A DNA stretch of 64,000 nt. Origin: Paractinoplanes ferrugineus. GTDB taxonomy: Bacteria; Actinomycetota; Actinomycetes; Mycobacteriales; Micromonosporaceae. Below, piece by piece: positions 35,376 through 44,134 of the stretch (its first letter is position 1; every line of letters starts with the position of its first letter). The stretch is from assembly GCF_016862195.1 (NCBI RefSeq), contig NZ_BOMM01000040.1:1-64000 (forward strand). Direction: 5' to 3'. The notes beneath the pieces are model-generated. The model was given only the letters and a program-made list of their open reading frames with translations. It was not told the DNA's origin and made no database searches. A program made the translations under genes and the position numbers.

Positions 35376-35708
35376 ATGCGGGTGATCCTGGCTGATGTCG
35401 GGCGCGAAGAGACGCACGGTCGGTGGGGAGCGGTTGAACCCGTGCGGGTACGAGTCGGGGCGGTCGACGGCGAGCCGGCCCGCTCCCTCGTTGAAGGTGG
35501 CCGTTGTCTCGAGTGGACCGCTGACACTGCGGGCAAGCCGGCGCGGGGCGTGCTCGGAGGGCCGCCTGTTCGGGCCGGTCGGGCGGCTGTTCGGCGGGGC
35601 GGACAGCGGGGCGGAGGCAGTCGGCTGCGTACCGGAATCATGACGGTTGTCGAAACAAAGCCCGCCCAGGAAACCCCCGGAATCGGGCGCGTAGCCTGCC
35701 CCGGGTGA
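35376..35708 (+). CDS. Doubtful small ORF overlapping the penicillin-binding protein start
   Basis: A 110-residue frame starting MRVILADVGREETHGRWGAV, with GGAGGG 5 nt before the ATG. Its TGA overlaps the GTG start of the penicillin-binding protein as GTGA, which would couple the two. Against it, the central part is Arg/Gly-rich with falling GC at third positions and no family is recognised. If not coding, 35376-35704 is the long 5' region of the next gene. Confidence 0.3.
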   Translation: MRVILADVGREETHGRWGAVEPVRVRVGAVDGEPARSLVEGGRCLEWTADTAGKPARGVLGGPPVRAGRAAVRRGGQRGGGSRLRTGIMTVVETKPAQETPGIGRVACPG

Positions 35709-37834
35709 CATCCTGGTTCCACCGGCGCGACCACAATGTGTTCGTCAATGCCGGGACGCTGCTGATCTGTGGGCTGCTTACCGGAGTGGTGGCCGCGGCC
35801 GCCGCTTTCCCGGCCGCGGCTCTGTCCGGGCTCACGGTGAAGGCCGGCGAGAGTGCCTACAAGGCGCTGCCCAGCACGCTCACCGACTTCAGTTCGCCGC
35901 AGATCACCCGCATCTACGCGGCCGACGGCAAGACGCAGATCGCGGTCATGTACGACGAGTTCCGCAGCGACGTCCCGCTGGCGCAGATGTCGCCGAACGT
36001 GCGCAACGCGATCGTCGCGGCCGAGGACCGGAACTTCTACCGGCACAACGGCGTCGACCTCAAGGGCACGCTCCGCGCCCTGGTCAGCGACTCGAGCGGG
36101 GGCAGCAAGCAGGGTGCTTCGACGCTCACGATGCAATATGTGAGGTTGTCGCTGGAGTACAGCGCGACCGACCCGAAGGATGTCGTCGCCGCCTCCCAGG
36201 ACACCCCCAAACGCAAGATCACCGAGATGAAGTACGCGTTGGACCTCGAGAAACAGCTCTCCAAGGAGCAGATCCTCGAGCGTTACCTGAACATCGCCCC
36301 GTTCGGCAACGGCGCGTACGGGATCTACGCCGCCAGCCAGATCTACTACAACAAGAACCCGAAGGACCTGGACGTCGCCGAGGCCGCCCTGCTCGCCGGT
36401 CTCGTCAAGGCGCCGACCAGCTTCAACCCCACCACCGCGAGCGGCTATCCGCAGGCCGTCGGCCGCCGCCAGTACGTTCTCGACGGCATGGTCACGACCG
36501 GCGCGATCACCCCGGCGCAGGAGCAGGCCGCGATGAAGGAGAAGGTCCCGCGTACGGTCCGCAAGACCGGCAACGGCTGCACCTCGGTGAGCAAGAACGA
36601 GTGGGGCTTCTTCTGCGACTACTTCACCCGGTGGTGGCTGCAGCAGGAGGCCTTCGGCTCGACCGTGTACGACCGGCAGCGGCGCCTCAACGACGGTGGT
36701 TACCGCATCGTCACCAGCATGGATCTGCGGGCCACCGAGGCCGCGCACGACCGGATCAGCGAGCGGATCTCGAAGAACAACAAGGACGCCCTGATGCTGG
36801 CCGCCGTGAAGCCGGGCACCGGTCAGGTGCTGGCTCTGGCCGCGAACCGCACCTACAGCCTCGACGAGTCGGGCAACCACGTCTCGTCCGATCCGAAGAA
36901 GGCGGCCCGCAATCTCAAGGGCACCTATCCCAACACCACCAATCCGATCATCAGCGGCGGTGGTGACGTCGACGGCTACCAGGCCGGTTCGACGTTCAAG
37001 ATGTTCACCATGGTGACCGCGCTCAAGCAGGGCGTCCCGCTGAGCAAGACGATCAAGGCGGAAGTGCTGGCGAAGACCCACTACATCGTTGATCCGAGCA
37101 GCCCGGCCGCCTGTCCCGGCACGCACTTCTACTGTCCCGGCAACGCGGGCGAGAGCGAAGCCGGCACGTACAACATGTGGTCGGCGTTCGGGCATTCGGT
37201 GAACACCTACTTCGTGCCGCTCGAGGAGCAGGTCGGGGCACAGAACGTGGTGCAGACGGCCCGGGACTTCGGCATCCAGTTCCGCGCCTCCAACGATCAG
37301 GCGCTGGCCCAGCCGGGCAGTGCCGAGCAGTGGGGCGCGTTCACCCTCGGTGTCTCCGAGTCCACCCCGCTGGACCTGGCCAACGCGTACGCCACGCTGG
37401 CCGCCGACGGCCGGTACTGTTCGCTCACGCCGATCACCCAGATCCTCGACCAGGACGGCGCGAAGATCGACCTCGGCGCGCCGAGCTGCAAGCAGGTGGT
37501 GACCCCCCAGGTGGCCCGGCAGGCGGTCGACGCGGCCCGCTGCCCGGTCGGCGACTCGGCCCAGACCGGCGACTGCGGCGGCTCCGGCACCGCGCCGCAG
37601 GCCCGTGGCGAGGTCGGACATCCGGTCTTCGGCAAGACCGGCACGACCGACAGCTCCAAGACCGCCGCCCTGATCCTGGGCACCACCGACGTCGTGGTGG
37701 CGGGCTACCTGGCCGACCCGGACTGGCCGAACACCAGCCAGCACATGGATCACGGCACGGTCAATCCGGCGGTCTGGGACACGGTGGCCGACTACATGCG
37801 GGGCAAGCCGAGCGTGCAGTTCCCCAGCCCCTGA
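35705..37834 (+). CDS. Bifunctional penicillin-binding protein (GT51 plus transpeptidase)
   Basis: 709 residues. A membrane anchor (VFVNAGTLLICGLLTGVVAA) is followed by a GT51 glycosyltransferase domain with the catalytic Glu in VAAEDRNFYRHNGVDLKG (E107) and QGASTLTMQYVR. The transpeptidase domain has SxxK as STFK (AGSTFKMFT), SxN as SVN, and KTGT as FGKTGTTDSSK. All active-site elements are present, so it can both polymerise and cross-link peptidoglycan outside the membrane. Extra cysteines near CPGTHFYCPG and CPVGDSAQTGDCGG may form disulfides. No extended tail is present. Confidence 0.96.
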   Translation: MTSWFHRRDHNVFVNAGTLLICGLLTGVVAAAAAFPAAALSGLTVKAGESAYKALPSTLTDFSSPQITRIYAADGKTQIAVMYDEFRSDVPLAQMSPNVRNAIVAAEDRNFYRHNGVDLKGTLRALVSDSSGGSKQGASTLTMQYVRLSLEYSATDPKDVVAASQDTPKRKITEMKYALDLEKQLSKEQILERYLNIAPFGNGAYGIYAASQIYYNKNPKDLDVAEAALLAGLVKAPTSFNPTTASGYPQAVGRRQYVLDGMVTTGAITPAQEQAAMKEKVPRTVRKTGNGCTSVSKNEWGFFCDYFTRWWLQQEAFGSTVYDRQRRLNDGGYRIVTSMDLRATEAAHDRISERISKNNKDALMLAAVKPGTGQVLALAANRTYSLDESGNHVSSDPKKAARNLKGTYPNTTNPIISGGGDVDGYQAGSTFKMFTMVTALKQGVPLSKTIKAEVLAKTHYIVDPSSPAACPGTHFYCPGNAGESEAGTYNMWSAFGHSVNTYFVPLEEQVGAQNVVQTARDFGIQFRASNDQALAQPGSAEQWGAFTLGVSESTPLDLANAYATLAADGRYCSLTPITQILDQDGAKIDLGAPSCKQVVTPQVARQAVDAARCPVGDSAQTGDCGGSGTAPQARGEVGHPVFGKTGTTDSSKTAALILGTTDVVVAGYLADPDWPNTSQHMDHGTVNPAVWDTVADYMRGKPSVQFPSP

Positions 37835-37871
37835 TTCCTCAGGTCCGGGGCCCGGCTGCCGACCTACGGCC

Positions 37872-38843
37872 GTGGCCCTGATCAGACGGTTGACCGCGGC
37901 CGCCGTGCTGGCTTCGGCCGCCGCCGTGTCGCTGCCGGCCGCCACCGGCACCGACCCCCGGCCGACCGTCGCCACCATGCTGAGCTGGTCGAAGGGGACG
38001 TTCATCGACCCGCGGCTGCCCGCCGCGCGCTGGGTCGACGCGCACCCCGCGGACAGCCGCGCCGAGGCGGTCCGGACCGCGATCAGCAGCCGGCCGATGG
38101 CGCACTGGTTCACCGGCACCAGCGATCCCGACCTGGGGGCGGCGGTCACCGACTACACCCGGTCGGCCCAGGCCGCCGGCCAGGTCCCGGTTCTGGTCGC
38201 CTACAACCTGCCCGGCCGGGACGCCTGCGGCGCGGAGTCCGCCGGCGGGGCGGCCGGCCCGGCCGAGTACGAGGCCTGGATCACCACGTTCGCGGCGGCG
38301 ATCGGCGTACGGCCCGCGATCGTCGTCCTGGAGCCGGACGCCCTCGGCGACTTCAGTTGCCTGACCGCGGCCCGGGTCGCCGACCGGCTGGCGCTGCTCG
38401 ACACCGCGATCCGCACGCTGGCCGCGACGGCCCCGAGCACGTGGACCTATGTCGACGCCGGCCACGCCGACTGGATCGATCCGGCGACGATGGCCCAGCG
38501 GTTGCTGCGAGCCGGCGTCGCGCGCGCCCACGGTTTCTCGGTGAACGTCTCGAACTTCATCGGCACGACCGAGTCCCGCGGCTACGCCGAGAAGGTCCGG
38601 GCCGCCCTGGGACGACCGGCCGCGTACGTGATCGACACCAGCCGCAACGGCAACGGCGGCAACGGCCGGTGGTGCAACCCGGCCGGCCGCAAGCTGGGCC
38701 GCGCCGCCACGGCGGACCCGGCCGCCCTGGAACTCTGGATCGCCAACCCCGGCAACTCCGACGGCCGGTGCGGAGTCGCCCCCACCACCCGGGCCGGCGT
38801 CTTCGACCCGGCGTTGGCCCAGCGCCTGATCAGCGGACGATAG
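37872..38843 (+). CDS. Secreted glycoside hydrolase family 6 (beta-1,4-glucanase)
   Basis: 323 residues with an N-terminal signal peptide (LIRRLTAAAVLASAAAVSLP). The GH6 domain shows NLPGRDACGAESAGG with the Asp region (about 112-126), VVLEPDALGD with the catalytic acid Asp (about D156), YVDAGHADW and a late GRWCNPAGRKLG. Such enzymes cleave cellulose or mixed beta-glucan by an inverting mechanism. There is no cellulose-binding module. The start is GTG 37872, 37 bp after the penicillin-binding protein gene. Confidence 0.93.
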   Translation: MALIRRLTAAAVLASAAAVSLPAATGTDPRPTVATMLSWSKGTFIDPRLPAARWVDAHPADSRAEAVRTAISSRPMAHWFTGTSDPDLGAAVTDYTRSAQAAGQVPVLVAYNLPGRDACGAESAGGAAGPAEYEAWITTFAAAIGVRPAIVVLEPDALGDFSCLTAARVADRLALLDTAIRTLAATAPSTWTYVDAGHADWIDPATMAQRLLRAGVARAHGFSVNVSNFIGTTESRGYAEKVRAALGRPAAYVIDTSRNGNGGNGRWCNPAGRKLGRAATADPAALELWIANPGNSDGRCGVAPTTRAGVFDPALAQRLISGR

Positions 38844-38868
38844 CCGCCGCTGCGCGGGGCCGGCTGTC

Positions 38869-38970
38869 TCAGGTGCGGTCGACCGGCGCGCGGTGGTCCA
38901 GTTCGGCGGTCAGGGTCGCGGCGCTTCGCTCACTCATCGGGGCACCCCTAGCGCGTGAATACTCTGTCAC
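38869..38970 (-). CDS. Possible 33-residue small ORF
   Basis: From GTG 38970 the frame encodes VTEYSRARGAPMSERSAATL, then TAELDHRAPVDRT and a stop. AAGGGG precedes the GTG at about 7 nt. It is divergent from the leader ORF at 39078. No homology is recognised. An internal ATG at 38937 would give 22 residues. It could be a small protein or a truncated gene. Confidence 0.3.
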   Translation of the reverse strand: MTEYSRARGAPMSERSAATLTAELDHRAPVDRT

Positions 38971-39077
38971 CTCCTGACCCCTTCTGGCGACGGGACCCCG
39001 TCCGGAGGACTGGACGAGCCGAGGTCCGGTCTTGTAACTTCCTGCTGTCCGTGACAAGGCCCGAGGAGGTGAGACCC

Positions 39078-39131
39078 ATGAGCGCAGTTGCGATGTGGGT
39101 GCTCCCCCAGCCGTCACGGCCGGGCGACTGA
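39078..39131 (+). CDS. 17-codon leader ORF upstream of the Rox-like gene
   Basis: The ORF encodes MSAVAMWVLPQPSRPGD. It has the strongest ribosome site in the area, GAGGAGGT at 39063-39070, 7 nt before the ATG. By contrast the main gene 55 bp downstream has only a weak GAAAGG. The TGA lies at the foot of a hairpin. This combination of strong leader initiation, stop inside a hairpin and weak downstream site is typical of ribosome-mediated attenuators controlling antibiotic-resistance genes. Direct repeats TGACAAGGC at 39052-39060 and 39158-39166 flank the leader. Confidence 0.55.
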   Translation: MSAVAMWVLPQPSRPGD

Positions 39132-39144
39132 CGCAGGTGTCGCC
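39123..39144 (+). promoter_or_regulatory. Hairpin at the leader-ORF stop codon (candidate attenuator)
   Basis: GGCGAC (39123-39128) pairs with GTCGCC (39139-39144) around a 10-nt loop that begins with the leader's TGA. The stem can extend by two pairs after one mismatch. A ribosome translating to the stop would melt it. No U-tract follows, so it could act on translation or through Rho. Confidence 0.4.
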
Positions 39145-39185
39145 GGGAGCGCCTAGCTGACAAGGCACTCCTGAAAGGCCACACC

Positions 39186-40607
39186 ATGTTCGACGTGATC
39201 ATTGCCGGATGCGGACCGGCCGGCGCCATGCTGGCCGCCGAGCTCCGGCTGCATGATGTCCGAGTTCTCGTCCTGGAGAAGGAAACCGAGCCCGTCTCCG
39301 CCGTCCGCATCGTCGGGCTGCACATCCGCAGCCTCGAGCTGCTGGCGATGCGGGGATTGCTGGAGCGCATGCTCGAACGGGGCCGCAAGCGGCCGGCCGG
39401 CGCCTACTTCGCCGCCATCGACCGGCCCGCGCCCGCCGGCCTCGATCCCGCGTACGCCTATCTGCTCGGTATTCCGCAGTCGGTCGTCGTCCAGCTGCTC
39501 GAGGAACACGCGGTCGCCTCGGGCGCGCGGGTGCGGCACGGCTGCGTGGTGGCCGGCCTGACGCAGGACGACGACGGCGTGACCGTCGAGCTGAGCGACG
39601 GCGAGAAGCTGCGTTCGCGCTATCTGGTCGGTTGTGACGGCGCGCGCAGCACGGTACGCAAGCGGCTCGGCGTCGGCTTCCCCGGCGAGCCGGCGCGCAC
39701 CGAGACCCTGATGGGCGAGATGGGGGCGCAGACGCCGCCGGCGGAGATCGCCGCCGCGGTGGCCGAGATCCGCGAGACCGACAAGCGGTTCGTCTTCGGG
39801 CCGGCCGGGCCCGGGGTCTATCGCGTCATCGTGCCCGCCGCGGGCCTCAGCGACCGCGCGGAGCCGCCCACTCTCGACGATTTCGCCCGGGAGCTACGCG
39901 CCGTCGCCGGAACCGACTTCGGCGTGCACTCCCCGCGCTGGATGTCCCGCTTCGGCGACGCCACCCGGCTGGCCGAACGCTATCGGGTGGGGCGGGTGCT
40001 GCTGGCCGGCGACGCCGCGCACATCCACCCGCCGATCGGCGGGCAGGGACTCAATCTGGGTCTGCAGGACGCGGTCAACCTCGGCTGGAAACTGGCCGCT
40101 CGGGTCCGCGGGTGGGCGCCGGACTCGTTGCTCGACACCTATCCGGCCGAACGCCGCCCGGTGGCCGAGGAGGTGCTCGACAACACCCGTGCCCAGACGG
40201 AACTGCTGTCCGACGGGCCGGGACCGCGGGCGGTGCGCCGGCTGCTCACCGCGCTGATGGACTTCGACGAGGTGAACCGCTATCTGCTGGAGAGGATCAC
40301 GGCGATCGCCATCCGGTACGACTTCGGCGACGGTCCCGACCTGCTCGGCCGCCGGCTGCCCGACCTCGACCTGACGCGGGGCCGCCTCTACGGCCTGCTG
40401 CACCGCGGCCGTGGCCTGCTGCTCGACCGCACCGGACGACTGACCACCGGCGGCTGGGCGGACCGGGTCGACCACCTCGCCGACCCGGCCGCCGCGCTCG
40501 AGGCGCCGGCCGTGCTGCTGCGCCCGGACGGCCACGTCGCCTGGATCGGCGACGATCAGCGGGAGCTGGACGCCCGGCTCGCCCACTGGTTCGGCGAGCC
40601 GGGCTGA
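39186..40607 (+). CDS. FAD-dependent aromatic monooxygenase, rifampicin monooxygenase (Rox)-like
   Basis: 473 residues, class A flavoprotein hydroxylase. It has the N-terminal FAD motif DVIIAGCGPAGAMLAAELRL, the DG-type motif YLVGCDGARSTVRKRLGVGF and the second FAD motif GDAAHIHPPIGGQGLNLG. A thioredoxin-like C-terminal domain ends with VLLRPDGHVAWIGDD. The N-terminal half closely follows what I recall of Nocardia/Streptomyces Rox, which inactivates rifamycins, but related enzymes act on other polyketides. The glycine usually found at GGGP is Cys here (GCGP). The upstream leader ORF suggests inducible expression. Confidence 0.88.
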   Translation: MFDVIIAGCGPAGAMLAAELRLHDVRVLVLEKETEPVSAVRIVGLHIRSLELLAMRGLLERMLERGRKRPAGAYFAAIDRPAPAGLDPAYAYLLGIPQSVVVQLLEEHAVASGARVRHGCVVAGLTQDDDGVTVELSDGEKLRSRYLVGCDGARSTVRKRLGVGFPGEPARTETLMGEMGAQTPPAEIAAAVAEIRETDKRFVFGPAGPGVYRVIVPAAGLSDRAEPPTLDDFARELRAVAGTDFGVHSPRWMSRFGDATRLAERYRVGRVLLAGDAAHIHPPIGGQGLNLGLQDAVNLGWKLAARVRGWAPDSLLDTYPAERRPVAEEVLDNTRAQTELLSDGPGPRAVRRLLTALMDFDEVNRYLLERITAIAIRYDFGDGPDLLGRRLPDLDLTRGRLYGLLHRGRGLLLDRTGRLTTGGWADRVDHLADPAAALEAPAVLLRPDGHVAWIGDDQRELDARLAHWFGEPG

Positions 40608-40632
40608 CCGGCCCGGCCGGGGTGCCCGGCGC

Positions 40633-41346
40633 TCAGCGGTGCCGCACGGCCAGGCGGATCTCGGTGCGCACCGCGGGCGGGCCGTCCGTCGGCGCCGGGT
40701 CCGCCGGCGTCGGGGTGATCCCGCCCGCCGCGATCCGGTCGAGGGTGTCCAGGCCGGCCGGCTCGACCCGACCGAAGATCGTGTAGTTCGGGCGCAGCGC
40801 GGAGTCGGCATAGACCAGGAAGAACTGGCTGCCGTTGGTGTCCGGGCCGGCGTTGGCCATGGCGAGCACGCCGCGGGCGTAGACCTTGCGCTCGCCGGTC
40901 GGGTCGGTGGGGGCGGGCGGCAGACCGGTCGGCAGCTCGTCGCGGTAGCGGTAGCCGGGCCCGCCCTCGCCGGTGCCCGTCGGGTCACCGCACTGCAGAA
41001 CCGACAGCGTCGGGTACGCGGTGAGCCGGTGGCAGATCGTCCGGTCGTAGAACCGCTGCCGCACCAGGTGCAGGAAGCTCTGCACCGTGCACGGGGCCGG
41101 CGCCCGGTCGAGCAGCACCGGGATCGCCCCCAGGTTGGTGTGCAGCACCACCTCGGCCGTGCCCCGGGCGGGCGTGTGCCGGGGATCGCGGGGCAGCGGG
41201 ACGGGCCGGGCGGCCGGCTCGTCGGGGGTCGGCGTGTAGGCGCACGGGCCGGCGGTCGGATCGGCCGGCCCGGCCGCGGACGCCGGCGTGGCGACGGTGA
41301 GGCCGAGCCCCGCGATGAGGACGAGCACGCTCAGATGCTTGAACAT
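40633..41346 (-). CDS. Secreted cyclophilin-type peptidyl-prolyl isomerase
   Basis: 237 residues from the ATG at 41346, which is preceded by GGGGGA. A signal peptide (LSVLVLIAGLGLTVATPASA) leads to a cyclophilin domain: GAIPVLLDRAPAPCTVQSFL, FYDRTICHRL, GVLAMANAGPDTNGSQFFLV and YTIFGRVEPAGLDTLDRIA. The catalytic Arg is in DRTICHR, and the QFF motif is present. It should assist folding outside the membrane. It is convergent with the Rox-like gene, 25 bp away. Confidence 0.92.
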   Translation of the reverse strand: MFKHLSVLVLIAGLGLTVATPASAAGPADPTAGPCAYTPTPDEPAARPVPLPRDPRHTPARGTAEVVLHTNLGAIPVLLDRAPAPCTVQSFLHLVRQRFYDRTICHRLTAYPTLSVLQCGDPTGTGEGGPGYRYRDELPTGLPPAPTDPTGERKVYARGVLAMANAGPDTNGSQFFLVYADSALRPNYTIFGRVEPAGLDTLDRIAAGGITPTPADPAPTDGPPAVRTEIRLAVRHR

Positions 41347-41378
41347 TCCCCCGGGTCTAATCGAGATGAGTGGATACG

Positions 41379-44081
41379 TCAAGGCCGTGGCCGGAGCAGC
41401 GTGATGCGGGCGGCGCCCAGCTCGGTCACGTACAGGTTGCCGGTGGCCTGGTCCTCGGTGACGTCCAGGGGCTGACTGAAACCGGTCAGGCCGGTGATCC
41501 CGGTGGTGCGGTTGGCCAGTGCGCCGGTGGCCGCCACGTCGAAGACCTCGATGTCCTGGCCGTCGGAGTAGCGGACCACCAGCAGCTTGCCGTCCAGCGC
41601 CCCGCCGCGGTATTCGATCGCCCCGTCGGCCGAGGCGTGCAGACCCGCGTCATAGGTGCCGGCCAGGTCGAAGTTGGCGTCCGGCAGGGTGCCGACCGGG
41701 TAGGCGCCCACCTCGTACGGGTCGGCGGCGGCCGTCGGATTGCCGCCGGCCAGCACCCATTCGCAGCGCACCGGGTTGGGGTGGCCGTAGTAGCGACCGG
41801 CCCGTACGTCGAAGACGTAGTCGGTCTCGGCGGTCGGCACGCCGGTGAGGCCCGGCACCGCCGGTCCGGTGTAGCCGCGGCGCGCACACGACGCCGGGAG
41901 GGTGGCCGGGGTCGCCGGGGTGCTTCCGCCGGCCGCCGAGCCGTTCGTCGGGGCGTACAGATGACCGTTGTGGTGCCAGACCAGATCGAACGCGTTGCGG
42001 ACGCCGGTGGCGTACAGGGTCAGCGGCGCGGTCACGGCGTACGGGTCGTAGGTGCCGCCGTCCTCGGTCTTGACGTTCAGCGCAAGCGTGGCCGGCAGGC
42101 GGGCCGGGTCGAGGCGCAGGACGGCCGCGCTGAGCAGCCGTTCCGGCCGGTTCCCCCAGGTGGAGTCGGCGGCACCCATCGCGTTGTCGGCGCCCTGCGA
42201 CAGATAGAGCGCGCCGTCCGGTCCGAACGCGAGCGAGTTGGTCTCGTGGTCCTTCACCGAGCGCGGCAGGCCGACCACCATCGGCGTGTAGGTGCTCAGG
42301 TCGGGCCCGGACAACCGGCCGACGCGGCCGGACCAGTCGGGCACGTCGAGCGGCCCGACGTACTGGTAGTTGTCGGTGACCCAGAGGATCGGCGCGGCCG
42401 CGGTGGACGCCGGGTCGAAGGCCATCCCGATGATGGTGCGGGCGGGGGCGCCGGGCAGGCCGCGGGCGGCGGCGTCGGAGCGTACGGTGCTGATGACCGA
42501 CGCCGTGCCGAGCGTGCCGTCGGGGTTGATCGGGAAGCGGAACAGCCGCCCGTCGAGGGTGCCCGCGTAGAGAAGCCCGTCCGGGCCCTTGACCACGCTG
42601 GTGAACGACGCGCCGGTGGCCACCCCGGTGACCTTGTCGAACGCGGCCGGCCCACCGGTGCCGCTCCCGGTGCCGGTGGTGAAGACCATCGAGTACGGGG
42701 CGAACGGCTTGCCGGTCACGTCGGTGACGCCGCTGGTGACGGTGAAGCGGTAGGCGGTGTTCGCGGCCAGCGGGGCGGTCGGGGACAGGTTGATGACGTC
42801 TCCCCCACCGCTGGTGAGCACGGTGGCCGGGACCGCCGCCCCGGTGTCGAGCCGGGTCAGCGTCACTGTCGAGCCGGTCAGCGAGGCCGCCCGGACGCCA
42901 CCGCCGGGCAGGACGAGGTCTTCGACGACACTGGCGGTCAACGGCACCCCGGTCGCGCCGTTGGCCGGTGAGCTGGTGCGTACGGCCGGGATCGTGGCAC
43001 CGCCCGGCACCTCGGCGATGTCGGCGTACGCGAACTTGGTGTTGGTGCCGCCGGCCGGGCTGATCGTCAACCGGCCGTCGGTGACCCGCACCGTGCGGGT
43101 GGCGGTGGCGAACCTCGCGGCGGCGGTCGGCCGGAACGCCGCGATCGCGTTCTGGTCCTCGATGCCGACCCAGTGGACACTGTCGACGGCCGGGCCCGCG
43201 TCGCCGACCGCGACCGTCACCGTGTAGAGCCCCGCGGGCACGGCGGCCTCCCAGCGGCCGGGGGTGCTCACCCCGAGCGCGCCGGCCGGCAGCTGCGCGT
43301 GCACGAAGGTGGCCAGCCGCGGATCGGCCTGCGCGGCGGCCGGGTTGCGGTTGCGGCCGTTGCCGGTGAGGTCGACCGGGGTGCCCTCGCCGAGATCGAC
43401 CCAGCCGTAACCGCGGGTGGCGGTGAAGGCGGCCCCGGAGTCGCGCAGATAACCCGCGGCGGGGTCGGTGGCCGCGTCGGAGAAGTCGACGTTCAGCGCG
43501 AAGTCGGCGGTGACCCGGCTGATCTCGACGTAGTTCAGCTTGGTGTTGGTGCCGGCGGCGGCGACGGTCAGCCGCCCGTCGGTCACCGTGACGGTAGTGG
43601 TGGCCTGCCGGAATTCGGCCGCGGCGGTGGACACGAAACCGTCGATCGCCCGGATGCCCTCGACGTCGACGGTGTTCCGGCTGTCGTACGGCGCCTGGTC
43701 CCCGGCCGACACCGTGACCTGGTAGGTGCCGTCGGCCACGGCGTACTCCCAGGCGCCCGGGGTGAGCACGCCGTTGGTGCCGCCGACATCGCCGTACTGG
43801 AGGTGGATCAGGGTGTTGAGGCGGGCGTCGACGCCGGTGCGGGCCCGGTCGCGGGTGTTGCGGGTCAGGTCGAGCGGCGTGCTCGTGCCCTGGCGCACCC
43901 AGCCCCACCCGCGGGCGTCGGTGAAGGCGGCACCGGTGTCGGCGACGTAGCCGCTCGGGACGGCGCTCGCGGCCGGCTGGAAGTTGACCTTGGTGAGGGC
44001 GGTGACGGCGGCGTGCGCGGGGGTGGCCACGGCGATCGGGAGCATGAGCAGGGCGAGGGTCAACGTCAGTCGACGGCGCAT
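41379..44081 (-). CDS. Secreted protein with two malectin-like modules, Ig-like domain and beta-propeller
   Basis: 900 residues with a signal peptide (LTLTLALLMLPIAVATPAHA). Two malectin-like carbohydrate-binding modules occupy about 30-190 and 195-350; both repeat the pattern YDSRNTVDVEGIRAIDGF or the equivalent HWVGIEDQNAIAAF, and DGRLTVAAAGTNTKLNYVEI or DGRLTISPAGGTNTKFAYAD. A bacterial Ig-like domain (about 370-470) precedes a six-bladed glucose/sorbosone-dehydrogenase-like propeller (GPDGLLYAGTLDGRLFRF, NSLAFGPDGALYLSQGADNA, YVTELGAARITLL). It probably binds and perhaps oxidises glycans. The ATG at 44081 precedes the signal peptide directly. Confidence 0.88.
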   Translation of the reverse strand: MRRRLTLTLALLMLPIAVATPAHAAVTALTKVNFQPAASAVPSGYVADTGAAFTDARGWGWVRQGTSTPLDLTRNTRDRARTGVDARLNTLIHLQYGDVGGTNGVLTPGAWEYAVADGTYQVTVSAGDQAPYDSRNTVDVEGIRAIDGFVSTAAAEFRQATTTVTVTDGRLTVAAAGTNTKLNYVEISRVTADFALNVDFSDAATDPAAGYLRDSGAAFTATRGYGWVDLGEGTPVDLTGNGRNRNPAAAQADPRLATFVHAQLPAGALGVSTPGRWEAAVPAGLYTVTVAVGDAGPAVDSVHWVGIEDQNAIAAFRPTAAARFATATRTVRVTDGRLTISPAGGTNTKFAYADIAEVPGGATIPAVRTSSPANGATGVPLTASVVEDLVLPGGGVRAASLTGSTVTLTRLDTGAAVPATVLTSGGGDVINLSPTAPLAANTAYRFTVTSGVTDVTGKPFAPYSMVFTTGTGSGTGGPAAFDKVTGVATGASFTSVVKGPDGLLYAGTLDGRLFRFPINPDGTLGTASVISTVRSDAAARGLPGAPARTIIGMAFDPASTAAAPILWVTDNYQYVGPLDVPDWSGRVGRLSGPDLSTYTPMVVGLPRSVKDHETNSLAFGPDGALYLSQGADNAMGAADSTWGNRPERLLSAAVLRLDPARLPATLALNVKTEDGGTYDPYAVTAPLTLYATGVRNAFDLVWHHNGHLYAPTNGSAAGGSTPATPATLPASCARRGYTGPAVPGLTGVPTAETDYVFDVRAGRYYGHPNPVRCEWVLAGGNPTAAADPYEVGAYPVGTLPDANFDLAGTYDAGLHASADGAIEYRGGALDGKLLVVRYSDGQDIEVFDVAATGALANRTTGITGLTGFSQPLDVTEDQATGNLYVTELGAARITLLRPRP

Positions 44082-44134
44082 GCCGCCCAACGTCGCACGT
44101 CGATCGGCCGATGACTGTCGGCTGCGCGACGCAA

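Noticed and set aside
35219..38149. 976-codon minus-strand ORF antisense to the penicillin-binding protein and GH6 genes
   Set aside because: Covers two clear genes on the other strand; translation is low-complexity shadow.
39040..39062. Possible RAE (rifamycin-associated element) before the Rox-like gene
   Set aside because: GGTCTTGT and ACAAGGCC form a loose inverted repeat but with the wrong spacing and sequence for the RAE as I remember it.
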